Assembly: GCA_005503215.1 (NCBI GenBank)
Contig: SCNS01000031.1
Coordinates: 1 to 34,765 of the forward strand
DNA length: 34,765 bases
From: Sphingomonadaceae bacterium 3R27C6
GTDB taxonomy: Bacteria; Pseudomonadota; Alphaproteobacteria; Sphingomonadales; Sphingomonadaceae
Direction: 5' to 3'
Under the pieces are notes generated by a model that saw only the letters and a program-made list of their open reading frames with translations, was not told where the DNA came from and ran no database searches. Shown here piece by piece: positions 8,375 to 17,610 of this stretch (the first letter of the stretch is position 1; each line of letters opens with the position of its first letter). A program made the position numbers and the translations under genes.

Positions 8375-9160
8375 ATGCACGCAGCCGAACGCGAAAAAAT
8401 GATCCTCGACAGCCTGGGCGAGAGCGGTTTCGTCTCGTTCCGCGATCTCGAGAGCCGCGTCGCCGCGTCGCCCGCCACCATTCGCCGCGACCTCGACCGG
8501 CTCGAAGAAGCCGGCGTCATCACCCGCGTGCGCGGCGGGGCGAAGCGCGTCGGCGGGGGAAGCGGTACGCCGACCGCGTCCGAAGACGGCCTGTCGGGCA
8601 TTCCCTTCCACGAGAATATCGGCCGCAATCGCGCCGCGAAGGAAGCGATCGGGCGCGCGGCGGCGGGGCTTTGCATCCCCGGCGAGGGCGTGATGATCGA
8701 CGGCGGCTCGACGACGCTACAGATGTGCCCGCACCTCGACGGCCTCGCGCTGCAGGTTCTCACCAATTCGCTGCACATCGTCAGCGCGCTGCTGCCGCAG
8801 CCGACGACGCGTATCCTCGTGCCGTCGGGACAGGTGTTTCGCGAACAGAATATCGTCCTGTCGGCGGCGGGCGACGACGGCATGCCGCGCTTCCACGCGC
8901 CGAAACTGTTCATGGGCGCGGCGTCGATGGGCCCCGCCGGGCTGATGCAGGCCGACGTCATCCTTGTCGCCGCCGAACGCCGCCTGATCGAGCGCGCCGA
9001 CGAGATCATCGTGCTCGTCGACAGTTCCAAATTCTCGGGCCCTTCGGGCAATGTCGTTTGCTCGCTCGACGAGATCGACGTCGTCGTCACCGACGCCGGA
9101 ATCGAACCGCACCATGTCGCGATGATGGAAGCCGCCGGTATCCGCGTCATCATCGCCTGA
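8375..9160 (+). CDS. rhaR: DeoR-family transcriptional regulator, probable rhamnose regulon repressor
   Basis: A 261-residue regulator. An N-terminal DeoR helix-turn-helix (about 5-58) contains SPATIRRDLDRLEEAGVITR, and a DeoRC sugar-phosphate sensor domain (about 78-235) contains VMIDGGSTTLQ and VLTNSLHIV. DeoR proteins usually respond to a phosphorylated sugar intermediate, here plausibly rhamnulose 1-phosphate or DHAP. It lies 60 bases after the isomerase. That gap has TTCGAT (8318-8323), matching the hexamers in the 4774-4888 region, which suggests autoregulation. Placed between the rhamnose genes and the rhamnoside operon, it is the natural candidate to regulate both. Use of the rhaR symbol follows the DeoR-type rhamnose regulators of rhizobia and is tentative. 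Confidence 0.85.
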   Translation: MHAAEREKMILDSLGESGFVSFRDLESRVAASPATIRRDLDRLEEAGVITRVRGGAKRVGGGSGTPTASEDGLSGIPFHENIGRNRAAKEAIGRAAAGLCIPGEGVMIDGGSTTLQMCPHLDGLALQVLTNSLHIVSALLPQPTTRILVPSGQVFREQNIVLSAAGDDGMPRFHAPKLFMGAASMGPAGLMQADVILVAAERRLIERADEIIVLVDSSKFSGPSGNVVCSLDEIDVVVTDAGIEPHHVAMMEAAGIRVIIA

Positions 9161-9370
9161 ATTTTCCAATATCTTCGGAGCAAAACCGCGGCCCGCCGTG
9201 GCGTTCGAGTTTGAATGATTGAATTTGATCGTTGACGTGATTGATAAAGACAAATAATGAGCAGTGATGCAGAAACGCTCAACGAAGCGTGGCATCGGAG
9301 GAACAAGATGGCCGGACAGGCGCCTCCGTCAAAAGGGACAACTCGCGAGGGCGAGTGCAGGGAGGATGCG
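9161..9370 (+). promoter_or_regulatory. Promoter region of the rhamnoside-utilisation operon
   Basis: A 210-base non-coding leader between the DeoR gene and the receptor start. TGATTGA occurs twice 22 bases apart (9216-9222 and 9238-9244), flanking GAATTTGATCG (9221-9231), which is identical to 4800-4810 in the rhaEW promoter region. A possible -35 TTGACG (9232-9237) is followed by an AATAAT -10-like element (9253-9258), but the spacer of 15 is short, so the promoter call is weak. The reading frame of the receptor is open back to 9257, but the better start lies at 9371. Confidence 0.4.
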
Positions 9371-12016
9371 ATGAAGGCGATGACAACGGCGGGTCTGGAT
9401 TTTGCTGTGCGGCGGAACGCGTGGCGGCGGGGCATTTCGGCACTGGCATGCGCGGGTGCGCTGTTCGGCGCGACGGGTGCTCACGCCCAGGATGCCGATT
9501 CTGAAGCCCCGACCGACGCGGACATTGTCGTCACCGGCACCTTGCTGCGCGGCGTCGCGCCCGTCGGCACCAATGTCGTCGCGGTCAGCGAGGCCGATGT
9601 CGTCGCCTCGGGCGCTGCCTCGGCGAACGACCTGCTCGCCTCGATCCCGCAGGTCGGCAATTTTGGGACGATCCCGGCGGGGCTGGGCAATTTCGGTAAT
9701 CCGATCGTGCGTCCCAATATCCGCAATCTCGGCAACAGCGGCGGCTCGACGACGCTCGTGCTCGTCGACGGCCACCGCATGGTCGGCGCGGGCATCCTGC
9801 AGACGAGCTTCGATCCCTCGGTCATCCCGCCCGATGTGATCAAGCGCGTCGACGTCATCCCCGACGGCGGTTCGTCGATCTATGGTTCCGACGCGATCGG
9901 CGGGGTGATCAACTTCATCACGCGCGACCGCTATGACGGCATCGGCGTCAACGCGCGCTATGGCTTTGCCAAAAACTACCAGACGATCGATGCCAGCGTC
10001 ATCGCGGGCAAGGACTGGGGATCGGGCTCCGCCTATATTTCCTATTCCTATGCCTGGCACGACGATCTGATCGGGCTCGACCGCGATTATGCGACCGCGA
10101 ACCAGACCGACCGCGGCGGCGGCGATTTCCGCAGCACCGCCTGCGCGCTCGCGAACATCACCGTCGGCACGACGACCTATGCGCTTCCCGGCCGGACGCC
10201 CGGCGTCAATCGCTGCGACCAGACCGATTATGCGGCGATCTATCCGCGCGAGGAACGCCATAGCGTCTTCGCGGGCCTGACGCAGGACCTCAGCGACTCG
10301 GTCGCGTTCAAGCTGTCGGCCTATTGGTCGAAGCGCGACACGCTGCACCGCAGCGCGCAGAGCAGCATGAGCGGGACGATCACCGCCGCGAACCCCTTCT
10401 TCCGTCCGATCGGCGCCGAGCTCGCGCACAGCGTCGCCTTCGCATTCGACGACGTCTTCGGTCCGAGCAACGACAGCCCGTCGAGCTTCACCTCTTACGG
10501 CATCACCCCCAGCTTCGATTTCGAGCTTGGCGGCGGCTGGCAGCTGCGCACAATGGCCAACTTCGGGCGCAGCGAAAATAAATCGACCGAGCGGTCGTTC
10601 AATTCGACCGCGGCGACGATCGCGCTCGCGGGCCGGACGACAGCAACCGCGCTCAACCCCTATAATCTCTCGGCGACGTCGCCCGCGGTGCTCGCGGCGA
10701 TCGATGATTTCGTCAACTATGGCGAAGCGACGCAGGAACTCGCCGAAGGGCGCGTCGTGCTCGACGGCCCGCTGTTCGCGATGCCCGGCGGTGACGTGCG
10801 TCTCGCGGTCGGCGGCGAATATCATTACGAGAATATCCGGTCGTTCACCGGCAGCGGCCCCGAGGCTGCGGTCACCGGATCGAACGCCTATGCCGCGCGC
10901 AATGTGAAGTCGCTGTTCGGCGAATTGCTGATCCCGATCTTCGGCGCCGACAACCGCACCCCGGGTTTCTACAGCCTCGAGCTGTCGGGTTCGGTCCGCT
11001 ACGACGATTACAGCGACGTCGGCGGCACGACCAATCCGAAGGTCGGGGTGACCTGGCGCCCATTCGAGGCGCTGACGATCCGCGGCAATTACGGCACGTC
11101 GTTCCATGCGCCGAGCCTTGCCGACCTCGGCAATTCGGTCGATGCGCGCGTGCAGGTGTTGCCGTTCAGTCCCTTTCGCGCGCCGAACAGCTCGCCCTTC
11201 GACGCGCTGCGCCCGACGATCGCGATCGCCGGCGGCAACGCCAATCTGAAGCCTGAGACCGCCGACACCTGGTCGCTCGGCTTCGATCTCAAGCCCGCGG
11301 CGCTCGAAGGCTTCGTCGCCAGCGCGACCTATTTCAACGTGAAGTTCAAGGACGCGATCGCCGTCCCGCCCTTCACGTCGCCGCTCTTGTTCACGACGCC
11401 CGCCTATGCGGACTTCTTCATCCTCAATCCGACGCTCGCACAGGCGCAGGCGGCGGCAGGCAATCTCCGCGTCGATGGCGTTCCCAATCTTGCAACCCTG
11501 TTCGCGATCAGCTCGCCCTATGTGCTGTTCCTCGCGCAGCGTGCGAACCTCGGCGCGGTGAATGTCGATGGCATCGACTTCAACCTCGCCTATAACCGCC
11601 CCACCGGCTTCGGTTCGATCCATGCGAATTTCACGGGCAGCTACCTGCTAAACCGCGAGACGCAGGTGGTGCAGGGCGGTCCGGTCAACGACGATCTCAA
11701 GAACGGCACCGGGCGCTTCCTCTTCACCGCGGGGCTGGGCGCGACGGTCGGCGATTTCACCGCGCGTGCGACGCTCAACCATCGCAGCGGCTATCCGATC
11801 ATCGGGCTGCCGCCGCAGGAGCGGGTGTCGGCGTTCGACACCGTCGACCTCTTCTTCAGCTATGATCTGGGCGACATGCTCGCGAACACGCTGCTGACGC
11901 TGAACGTCGACAATGTCTTTGACGAGGACCCGCCGTTCCTGAACAGTGCATCGGGCTATACCAATGGCAGCACGCTCGGCCGGCTGGTATCCTTCGGTAT
12001 TCGCACCAAATTCTGA
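9371..12016 (+). CDS. TonB-dependent outer-membrane receptor of the rhamnoside operon
   Basis: An 881-residue outer-membrane transporter. The start ATG 9371 follows AGGGAGG (9359-9365) and gives a clean export signal (residues 1 to about 39, ending GATGAHAQ). Earlier in-frame starts at 9257 and 9308 would put a charged extension before it. The plug domain begins at about residue 50 (DIVVTGTLLRG) with the usual LVLVDGHRMVG and IPDGGSSIYGSDAIGGVINF segments. A long beta-barrel follows, and the protein ends in Phe (FGIRTKF), as outer-membrane barrels do. It probably imports a glycoside or its fragments into the periplasm using TonB energy. It is first in an eight-gene operon and followed after 13 bases by the alpha-L-rhamnosidase, which suggests a rhamnose-bearing ligand. 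No N-terminal signalling extension is seen. Confidence 0.93.
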   Translation: MKAMTTAGLDFAVRRNAWRRGISALACAGALFGATGAHAQDADSEAPTDADIVVTGTLLRGVAPVGTNVVAVSEADVVASGAASANDLLASIPQVGNFGTIPAGLGNFGNPIVRPNIRNLGNSGGSTTLVLVDGHRMVGAGILQTSFDPSVIPPDVIKRVDVIPDGGSSIYGSDAIGGVINFITRDRYDGIGVNARYGFAKNYQTIDASVIAGKDWGSGSAYISYSYAWHDDLIGLDRDYATANQTDRGGGDFRSTACALANITVGTTTYALPGRTPGVNRCDQTDYAAIYPREERHSVFAGLTQDLSDSVAFKLSAYWSKRDTLHRSAQSSMSGTITAANPFFRPIGAELAHSVAFAFDDVFGPSNDSPSSFTSYGITPSFDFELGGGWQLRTMANFGRSENKSTERSFNSTAATIALAGRTTATALNPYNLSATSPAVLAAIDDFVNYGEATQELAEGRVVLDGPLFAMPGGDVRLAVGGEYHYENIRSFTGSGPEAAVTGSNAYAARNVKSLFGELLIPIFGADNRTPGFYSLELSGSVRYDDYSDVGGTTNPKVGVTWRPFEALTIRGNYGTSFHAPSLADLGNSVDARVQVLPFSPFRAPNSSPFDALRPTIAIAGGNANLKPETADTWSLGFDLKPAALEGFVASATYFNVKFKDAIAVPPFTSPLLFTTPAYADFFILNPTLAQAQAAAGNLRVDGVPNLATLFAISSPYVLFLAQRANLGAVNVDGIDFNLAYNRPTGFGSIHANFTGSYLLNRETQVVQGGPVNDDLKNGTGRFLFTAGLGATVGDFTARATLNHRSGYPIIGLPPQERVSAFDTVDLFFSYDLGDMLANTLLTLNVDNVFDEDPPFLNSASGYTNGSTLGRLVSFGIRTKF

Positions 12017-12029
12017 CGGGGAGGTTGGG

Positions 12030-15000
12030 TTGCCGCTGATCGGAAGCTTGCGAAGCCTGTTCTGGGGTGCGCTCGCGGCCGTCGGCATGGCGACCTCGCC
12101 TGCATCGGCGGCCGATCCGGCCCCGGCGGAGCTGCGCACCGAATATGCCGCGGCGCCGCTGGGTCTCGACACGGCGGCGCCGCGGCTGGCGTGGCGCTCG
12201 CCTGTCGCGCGGCAAAGTGCGTATCGTATCCGCGTCGCGACTTCCGAAGCCGACCTCGATCGCGCACCGTTGTGGGACAGCGGCAAGATCGCGTCGGTGG
12301 ACAATGTCCAGATCGCCTATGCCGGACCCACGCTCGCATCGCGTCAACGCTATTGGTGGCAGGTGCAGGTCTGGGACGAGGGCGGCAATGCCACGGGCTG
12401 GAGCGCGCCAGCATGGTGGGAAATGGGACTGCTCGGCGCGTCCGACTGGCAGGCCAAATGGATTTCAGGACCCCAGCGACGCGACCATGATTGGGGCGAC
12501 CTGACACTCGACGCCGATCTGACATTGACGGGCAAGAGCATCGACATCTTGTTTCGCGCGCTCCCGAACGGCAAAACCTATGGCGATGCCTATGTCTGGA
12601 CGCTCGCCGAGGACAAGAACGGACCCGAGCTGATCCAGACCGTGCGCCGTTATCCGGGCGGGACGAGTTCGGCGATCAAGATGGAGCGGCTGGGGCAGGT
12701 CAAATTGCCTGCGCCGATCAAGGGACGCCGCATCGCGCTGTCGATCCGCGCCGAGGGCGGCCGCATCGTCACGCGCATCGACGGGACGGTCGTCGCGACG
12801 GTCGACAATGACGCGCACAAGCATGGCACGATCGGCTTTGCCGGCAAGGAAGCCGCTACGGCGATTGTGCATTCGGTTCGCGTATCGGGCACCCAAAGCC
12901 CCGCGGTCGCCTATGATTTTGCGGGCGGCGACAACCCCTTCACGGGCGGCAGCGTGGCGAAGGACGGGCTCGTCGTCGCCAGCGGCGTTCCGGGGGTCGA
13001 CCTCGTGCTCCCGATCGAAGCGCCCGCGCCGCTCGTCCGACGCACTTTCCGTCTCGCCAAGCCGGTGGCTAGCGCACGGCTCTATTACGCGGGCGCAGGT
13101 ATGCCGCGCCTGTCGGTCAACGGCACCATCGTCGGTTCGTCGCTGGGGGCGGGGTTCACCGCTTATGACAAGCGCGTGCTTGGTTACGCCCATGACGTGA
13201 CCAGCCTGCTGCGTCGCGGCGAGAATGTGATCGGTGCCGAACTCGGGCGCGGCTGGTACGGGCTGACCGATCCGAATGAATGGTATTTCCACGCAGCGCC
13301 CTGGCACGCCGAGCCTGCGCTGAAGGCGCAGCTTGAAGTCGCCTACACCGATGGAACAGGTGAAACGGTCGTGACCGATGGCAATTGGCGCACCTTTTCG
13401 GGGCCGACGCTCAATGACTCGGTCCATCGCGGCGAACGTTATGACGCGCGGCTGGTGCCGGCGGGTTGGGATCGTGCGGGTTTCCGCGACCGCAAATGGC
13501 AGGCGGCGCCGGTTGTTGCAGGACCGGCGGGGCAGCTCGTCGCCGCCAACTCCGAAGCGATCGAGGCGGTCGAAAATATCGCGCCCGTCACGGTCAAGGA
13601 AGTCGCCCCCGGCGTCCATGTCTATGACTTCGGGCGCATCGTCGCGGGCTGGCCGGCGCTCAAGCTCAGCGGTCCGCGCGGGCTCACCGTGTCGATGGTC
13701 GCGAGCGAGCGCGTCGCCGACGACGGCAGGGTCGTCCCCGCCGCGGGGCTGATCGACGCGCAGCTCCAGACCGACCGCTACACGCTCGCGGGCAAGGGCG
13801 CCGAGCAATGGGAACCGCGCTTCGGTTATCGCGGCTTCCGCTATGTGCAGGTCGATGGCTTTCCGGGTACGCCGGGCGAGGGCGCCCTGACCGCGCGTAT
13901 CGTCCATTCGGCGGTCGCGCGCACCGGCAGCTTTGCCAGCGCCAATCCGCTGCTGAACCAGATCGACGCCGCGGCGATCGGATCGATCCTCAACAATCTC
14001 CACGGCTTCCAGACCGACACGCCGACTTACGAGAAGAACGGCTGGAGCGGCGATGCGCAGGCGTCGGCGGGCGCCGCCGCACGCAGCCTCGATGTCGCGC
14101 GCGTCTGGACCAAATGGCTCGCCGATTTCCGCGATGCGCAGTCGGACAAGGGCGAAGTACCCGAGATCGCGCCGACGACGCCTTTCTACGGCTATGAGAA
14201 TACCCCGGGGTGGAACGTGATCTGGGGGCCGACGACGCCGTGGGACGCCGCGGCGATGATCCTGCCGTGGGAGCTTTACACGACCTATGGCGACACGCGT
14301 GTGCTCGCCGACAATCAGGACATGCAGCGGCGGCTGGTCGATTACACCGCGACCTTCATCAAGGCGCCCGATTACCAGCGCTCGGCGGGGCTCTCCGAAT
14401 GGGCGTCGGCGGGCGGCATGGATTACAGCAACGCGCGCGGCGGCGGGATCGACGCGGTCACCACCGCCTATTTCTTTCATCAGGCCGATCTGCTCGCCAA
14501 ATCGTCGGCGATCGTCGGCAAGACGGATGATGCGGCGCGTTACGCGAAGCTCGCCGAGGATATCCGGACCGCCTACAACACGCGTTATTGGGATGCGACG
14601 AACGGCTGGTATCGCACGGTCGATACCAAGGGCGTCGCGGGTCCGCCGACACAGGTGCAGAATATCCTGCCGCTCGCGTTCGGTATGGTGCCGCCGGGCC
14701 GCGAGCAGGGCGTCGCCGACACCATCGCGCGCGATGTCGACAAGCAGGGTCTGCGCACCGGGGTCTATGGCGCGCGCTACCTGCTCGAAATTTTGAGCGA
14801 CCATGGCCATGCGAACCTTGCTTACCGCGTCGCGACGCGCACCGACGAGCCGAGCTGGGGCTGGTGGGTCAAGAACGGCCATAAGACGATGTTCGAGACG
14901 TGGAGCCTGAACAGCCGCTCGCGCGACCATCATTATTTCGCCTCGATCGCCGACTGGATGCGCCAGCGGCTCGCCGGGCTGCGCCCGGGCGCGCCGGGGT

Positions 15001-15287
15001 ACAAGCTCGTGCTGGTCAAGCCCGCGATCCCGGACGGGCTCGCGAGTGCCGAAGCCGCGATGGACACGATCCATGGCCGCGCCTTTTCGGGCTGGAAGGT
15101 CGACGCGGGCAAGCTGACGCTGACCGCCGAAGTGCCGGCGAACACGACGGGCGAGATTTGGGTGCCGGCGCGCTTCGGTGCCGTGGCCCCGCCATCGGGC
15201 GCCCACCCGGTCCGCGAGGGCAAGGGGTATTTGATCTATCGCACCGGCCCCGGCCGTTTCATCTTCACCACCGGAGGCGCGCAATGA
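12030..15287 (+). CDS. Exported alpha-L-rhamnosidase, glycoside hydrolase family 78
   Basis: A 1085-residue enzyme that removes terminal alpha-L-rhamnose. The start is TTG 12030, after GGGGAGG (12018-12024); it yields a signal peptide ending ATSPASA (about 27). Domains in order: N-terminal Ig-like GH78 domain (30-140); an inserted beta-sandwich that looks like a laminin-G/DUF1080-type module (about 150-290); a GH78 N-type domain with LYYAGAGMPRLSVNG (about 335-500); the (alpha/alpha)6 catalytic domain (about 625-980); and a C-terminal beta domain. The catalytic segment reads TDTPTYEKNGWSGDAQ: Asp663 and Glu668, the probable general acid, occupy the positions of D-C-P-Q-R-E-R in other GH78 enzymes. 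It overlaps the next gene by ATGA. It probably acts in the periplasm and supplies rhamnose to RhaT. Confidence 0.93.
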   Translation: MPLIGSLRSLFWGALAAVGMATSPASAADPAPAELRTEYAAAPLGLDTAAPRLAWRSPVARQSAYRIRVATSEADLDRAPLWDSGKIASVDNVQIAYAGPTLASRQRYWWQVQVWDEGGNATGWSAPAWWEMGLLGASDWQAKWISGPQRRDHDWGDLTLDADLTLTGKSIDILFRALPNGKTYGDAYVWTLAEDKNGPELIQTVRRYPGGTSSAIKMERLGQVKLPAPIKGRRIALSIRAEGGRIVTRIDGTVVATVDNDAHKHGTIGFAGKEAATAIVHSVRVSGTQSPAVAYDFAGGDNPFTGGSVAKDGLVVASGVPGVDLVLPIEAPAPLVRRTFRLAKPVASARLYYAGAGMPRLSVNGTIVGSSLGAGFTAYDKRVLGYAHDVTSLLRRGENVIGAELGRGWYGLTDPNEWYFHAAPWHAEPALKAQLEVAYTDGTGETVVTDGNWRTFSGPTLNDSVHRGERYDARLVPAGWDRAGFRDRKWQAAPVVAGPAGQLVAANSEAIEAVENIAPVTVKEVAPGVHVYDFGRIVAGWPALKLSGPRGLTVSMVASERVADDGRVVPAAGLIDAQLQTDRYTLAGKGAEQWEPRFGYRGFRYVQVDGFPGTPGEGALTARIVHSAVARTGSFASANPLLNQIDAAAIGSILNNLHGFQTDTPTYEKNGWSGDAQASAGAAARSLDVARVWTKWLADFRDAQSDKGEVPEIAPTTPFYGYENTPGWNVIWGPTTPWDAAAMILPWELYTTYGDTRVLADNQDMQRRLVDYTATFIKAPDYQRSAGLSEWASAGGMDYSNARGGGIDAVTTAYFFHQADLLAKSSAIVGKTDDAARYAKLAEDIRTAYNTRYWDATNGWYRTVDTKGVAGPPTQVQNILPLAFGMVPPGREQGVADTIARDVDKQGLRTGVYGARYLLEILSDHGHANLAYRVATRTDEPSWGWWVKNGHKTMFETWSLNSRSRDHHYFASIADWMRQRLAGLRPGAPGYKLVLVKPAIPDGLASAEAAMDTIHGRAFSGWKVDAGKLTLTAEVPANTTGEIWVPARFGAVAPPSGAHPVREGKGYLIYRTGPGRFIFTTGGAQ

Positions 15288-16747
15288 TCCGCGGCATATT
15301 TGTATTGGCTGTCCTGTTGGCGTCGCCGGTTGCGGCGCAGCAGATTGCAGTCGACAGCGGGGCCATTGCCGGCGCGACGGCCGATGGCGTCGCATCGTTC
15401 AAGGGTATCCCCTATGCGGCGGCGCCCGTCGGGGCCCTGCGCTGGAATGCACCTGCGCCGGTCCAGCCGTGGAGCGCACCGCGCGACACGACAAGCTACG
15501 GCCCCGACTGCATGCAGAACCCGCTGCCGGGCATCCAGCCCGGGTCGCGGCCGATGAGCGAGGATTGCCTGACGCTCAACGTCTGGACGCCGAAACCGGC
15601 CAAGGGCGCGAAGCTGCCCGTTATGGTCTGGATCCACGGCGGCGGTTTCGTCGGCGGGTCGGGCACCTTGCCCGAAACCGACGGTAGCCTGCTCGCGAAG
15701 CGCGATGTCGTCGTCGTCAGCTTCAACTACCGCCTCGGCCGCTTCGGCTTCTTCGCGCATCCGGCGCTGGGCGAGGGCGGTAACTGGGGCCTGATGGACC
15801 AGATCGCGGCGCTCAAATGGGTTCAGAGCAATATTGCGGCGTTCGGCGGCGATCCGGCGAAGGTCACCATTTTCGGTGAGAGCGCCGGCGGGGAGTCGGT
15901 GTCGCGCCTGATGGCATCGGCCGCCGCGAAGGGGCTGTTCGCGCGCGCGATCGTCGCGTCGGGCGGCGGCCGCGACGACTGGCCGACGCTCGTCGAGGCA
16001 CAAGCGAAGGGGCAAGCATTTGGCACGCGTGCCGGCGCCGCCGATGCTGCAGCCTTACGCGCGCTCCCCGCCGACAAGGTGCTCGGCGGCCTCGCGCTGA
16101 TGAGCAAGGAAGAGGATCGCTATTCGGGGCCAATGACCGACGGGACGATCGTTCCCGCGGGCGCCGAGGCGATCTTCGCCGAGGGCAAGCAGGCGCGCAT
16201 CCCCTATATCATCGGCAGCAACGACGATGAGCTCGGCTTCATCCCCGCGCCGTTCCGCGCGATGGTCAATGGCCCCGTGGAAAAGTCGCTGGGTGCCGCC
16301 GCCGCTACCGTGAAAGCGGCCTATGCGAGCGAAGACGAGGCGAACCGGCGGCTGGGCGGCGACGCGATCTTCACCGAACCGGCGCTCGCCTTCGGTCTGT
16401 TGCAGGCGCGCGCCGGGGCGCCGACCTTCCTCTATCGTTTCGGCTATGTCGCCGAAGGCCAACGCAAGCCCGATGTCGGCGCGGTGCATGCTTCGGACGT
16501 CGCCTTCCAGTTCGGCAACCTGCCCGCCGATGCCACCGCCGCCGACCGTGCCGTAGCAAAACAGCTCGGCGACTATTGGACCAATTTCGCAAAGACCGGC
16601 GATCCGAACGGCGGCGGGCTGCCTGTCTGGTCGCGGCTCGACCCCGCGGCGCCGCGGCTGCTGTCGATGGGGATCGAGACAACCGCGATGGCGCCGGCAA
16701 CGACGCCCGCGCTGACCGCCATCGCTGCCGCGCGGGACGGAAAATAA
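15284..16747 (+). CDS. Exported type-B carboxylesterase
   Basis: A 487-residue alpha/beta-hydrolase of the carboxylesterase/cholinesterase family. The signal peptide ends SPVAAQ (about 19). Family motifs: FKGIPYAAAPVG, EDCLTLNVW (93-101), the oxyanion segment WIHGGGF (116-122), the nucleophile Ser200 in FGESAGGESV, an acidic residue near GSNDDELG (probably Asp315 or Glu316) and His402 in VHASD. It hydrolyses an ester in the periplasm; the natural ester is unknown. It starts inside the rhamnosidase stop (ATGA, 15284-15287) and its TAA overlaps the next ATG by one base. Position between a rhamnosidase and two further esterases suggests de-acylation of an acylated rhamnoside. Confidence 0.9.
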   Translation: MIRGIFVLAVLLASPVAAQQIAVDSGAIAGATADGVASFKGIPYAAAPVGALRWNAPAPVQPWSAPRDTTSYGPDCMQNPLPGIQPGSRPMSEDCLTLNVWTPKPAKGAKLPVMVWIHGGGFVGGSGTLPETDGSLLAKRDVVVVSFNYRLGRFGFFAHPALGEGGNWGLMDQIAALKWVQSNIAAFGGDPAKVTIFGESAGGESVSRLMASAAAKGLFARAIVASGGGRDDWPTLVEAQAKGQAFGTRAGAADAAALRALPADKVLGGLALMSKEEDRYSGPMTDGTIVPAGAEAIFAEGKQARIPYIIGSNDDELGFIPAPFRAMVNGPVEKSLGAAAATVKAAYASEDEANRRLGGDAIFTEPALAFGLLQARAGAPTFLYRFGYVAEGQRKPDVGAVHASDVAFQFGNLPADATAADRAVAKQLGDYWTNFAKTGDPNGGGLPVWSRLDPAAPRLLSMGIETTAMAPATTPALTAIAAARDGK

Positions 16748-17610
16748 TGAAAGGCATGACCATGCGCCTCTCTGCCGCCATCGCCGGCGCGCTCGCCATC
16801 GTCGCGATCCCCGCCTGCGCGTGGGAGGTGATCCGCCTGTCCTCGGACCCGGTGCCCGCGACCTCGAAGGAGGTGCGCGAAACGGGGCCGTTCGGCACGA
16901 TCGTGCGCAACGTGTCCGATGCGACACTGACCCCTTATGTGGCCGACAAGCCCAACGGCACCGCGGTGATCGTCGCCCCCGGCGGCGGCTTTCACATGCT
17001 GTCGATCGACAATGAAGGTGAGGCGGTCGCCAAATGGCTGAACAGTCAGGGCGTGACGGCGTTCGTGCTCAAATATCGCCTGCTCGAAACCGGCGCCGAT
17101 TTTCCGTTTCAGATGATGCGCTATCTCGCCAATCTCCCCTCCTTGCGCACCGCGGTCGAACCGCTGCGCCCGCTCGCGACCGCCGATGGCGAGAATGCGG
17201 TGAAATGGGTGCGCAAGAACGCTGCCCGCTATGGCGTCAAATCCAACCGCGTCGGGCTGATGGGTTTCTCGGCTGGGGGCGCGGTGACGGTTTGGACGCT
17301 CGCGGCGAACAAGCCCGCGAGCCGCCCCGATTTCGCGATCGCCATCTATCCCGGTCTTCTGCCCGATGCGATCGCGGTGCCGAAGAAGGCGCCGCCGCTG
17401 TTCGTCGCGGCGGCGAAGGACGACAAGCTGGCATATGCCGATAGCGTCCGCCTTGCGGCAGCGTGGAAGGGCGCCGGCGCGAGCAGCACGATCGTCACAT
17501 ACGAGAGCGGAGGCCATGGTTTCGGCATGAAGAAGAGCGGCAAACCGAGTGACGCATGGACCGACGCGATGGCCGACTGGATGCGCGATCAGGGACTCGT
17601 CGGCAAATGA
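16747..17610 (+). CDS. Exported alpha/beta-hydrolase esterase (acetylxylan/feruloyl-esterase-like)
   Basis: A 287-residue alpha/beta-hydrolase. The signal peptide spans residues 1 to about 25 (ending IPACAW). The oxyanion HGG-equivalent is APGGGFHML (78-85), the nucleophile is Ser175 in GFSAGG, the acid is Asp225 or Asp226 in AAKDD, and the base is His257 in GGHGFG. The layout resembles small esterases that remove acetyl or hydroxycinnamoyl groups from plant glycans. The frame is open from 16576, but ATG 16747 is chosen because it overlaps the previous TAA and begins a signal peptide; ATG 16756 or 16762 are alternatives. It is translationally coupled on both sides (TAATG upstream, ATGA downstream). 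Confidence 0.88.
   Translation: MKGMTMRLSAAIAGALAIVAIPACAWEVIRLSSDPVPATSKEVRETGPFGTIVRNVSDATLTPYVADKPNGTAVIVAPGGGFHMLSIDNEGEAVAKWLNSQGVTAFVLKYRLLETGADFPFQMMRYLANLPSLRTAVEPLRPLATADGENAVKWVRKNAARYGVKSNRVGLMGFSAGGAVTVWTLAANKPASRPDFAIAIYPGLLPDAIAVPKKAPPLFVAAAKDDKLAYADSVRLAAAWKGAGASSTIVTYESGGHGFGMKKSGKPSDAWTDAMADWMRDQGLVGK

Noticed and set aside
9257..9370. Earlier starts (9257, 9308) for the first TonB receptor
   Set aside because: They place a charged non-signal segment ahead of the export signal; 9371 has the better ribosome site and signal peptide. 9308 cannot be fully excluded.
9329..11623. A 764-codon minus-strand open frame opposite the first TonB receptor
   Set aside because: Same reason: the composition is that of a codon-bias shadow and the plus strand encodes a complete receptor.
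12465..15395. A 976-codon minus-strand open frame opposite the GH78 gene
   Set aside because: Shadow of the rhamnosidase; no domain, Arg-rich composition.
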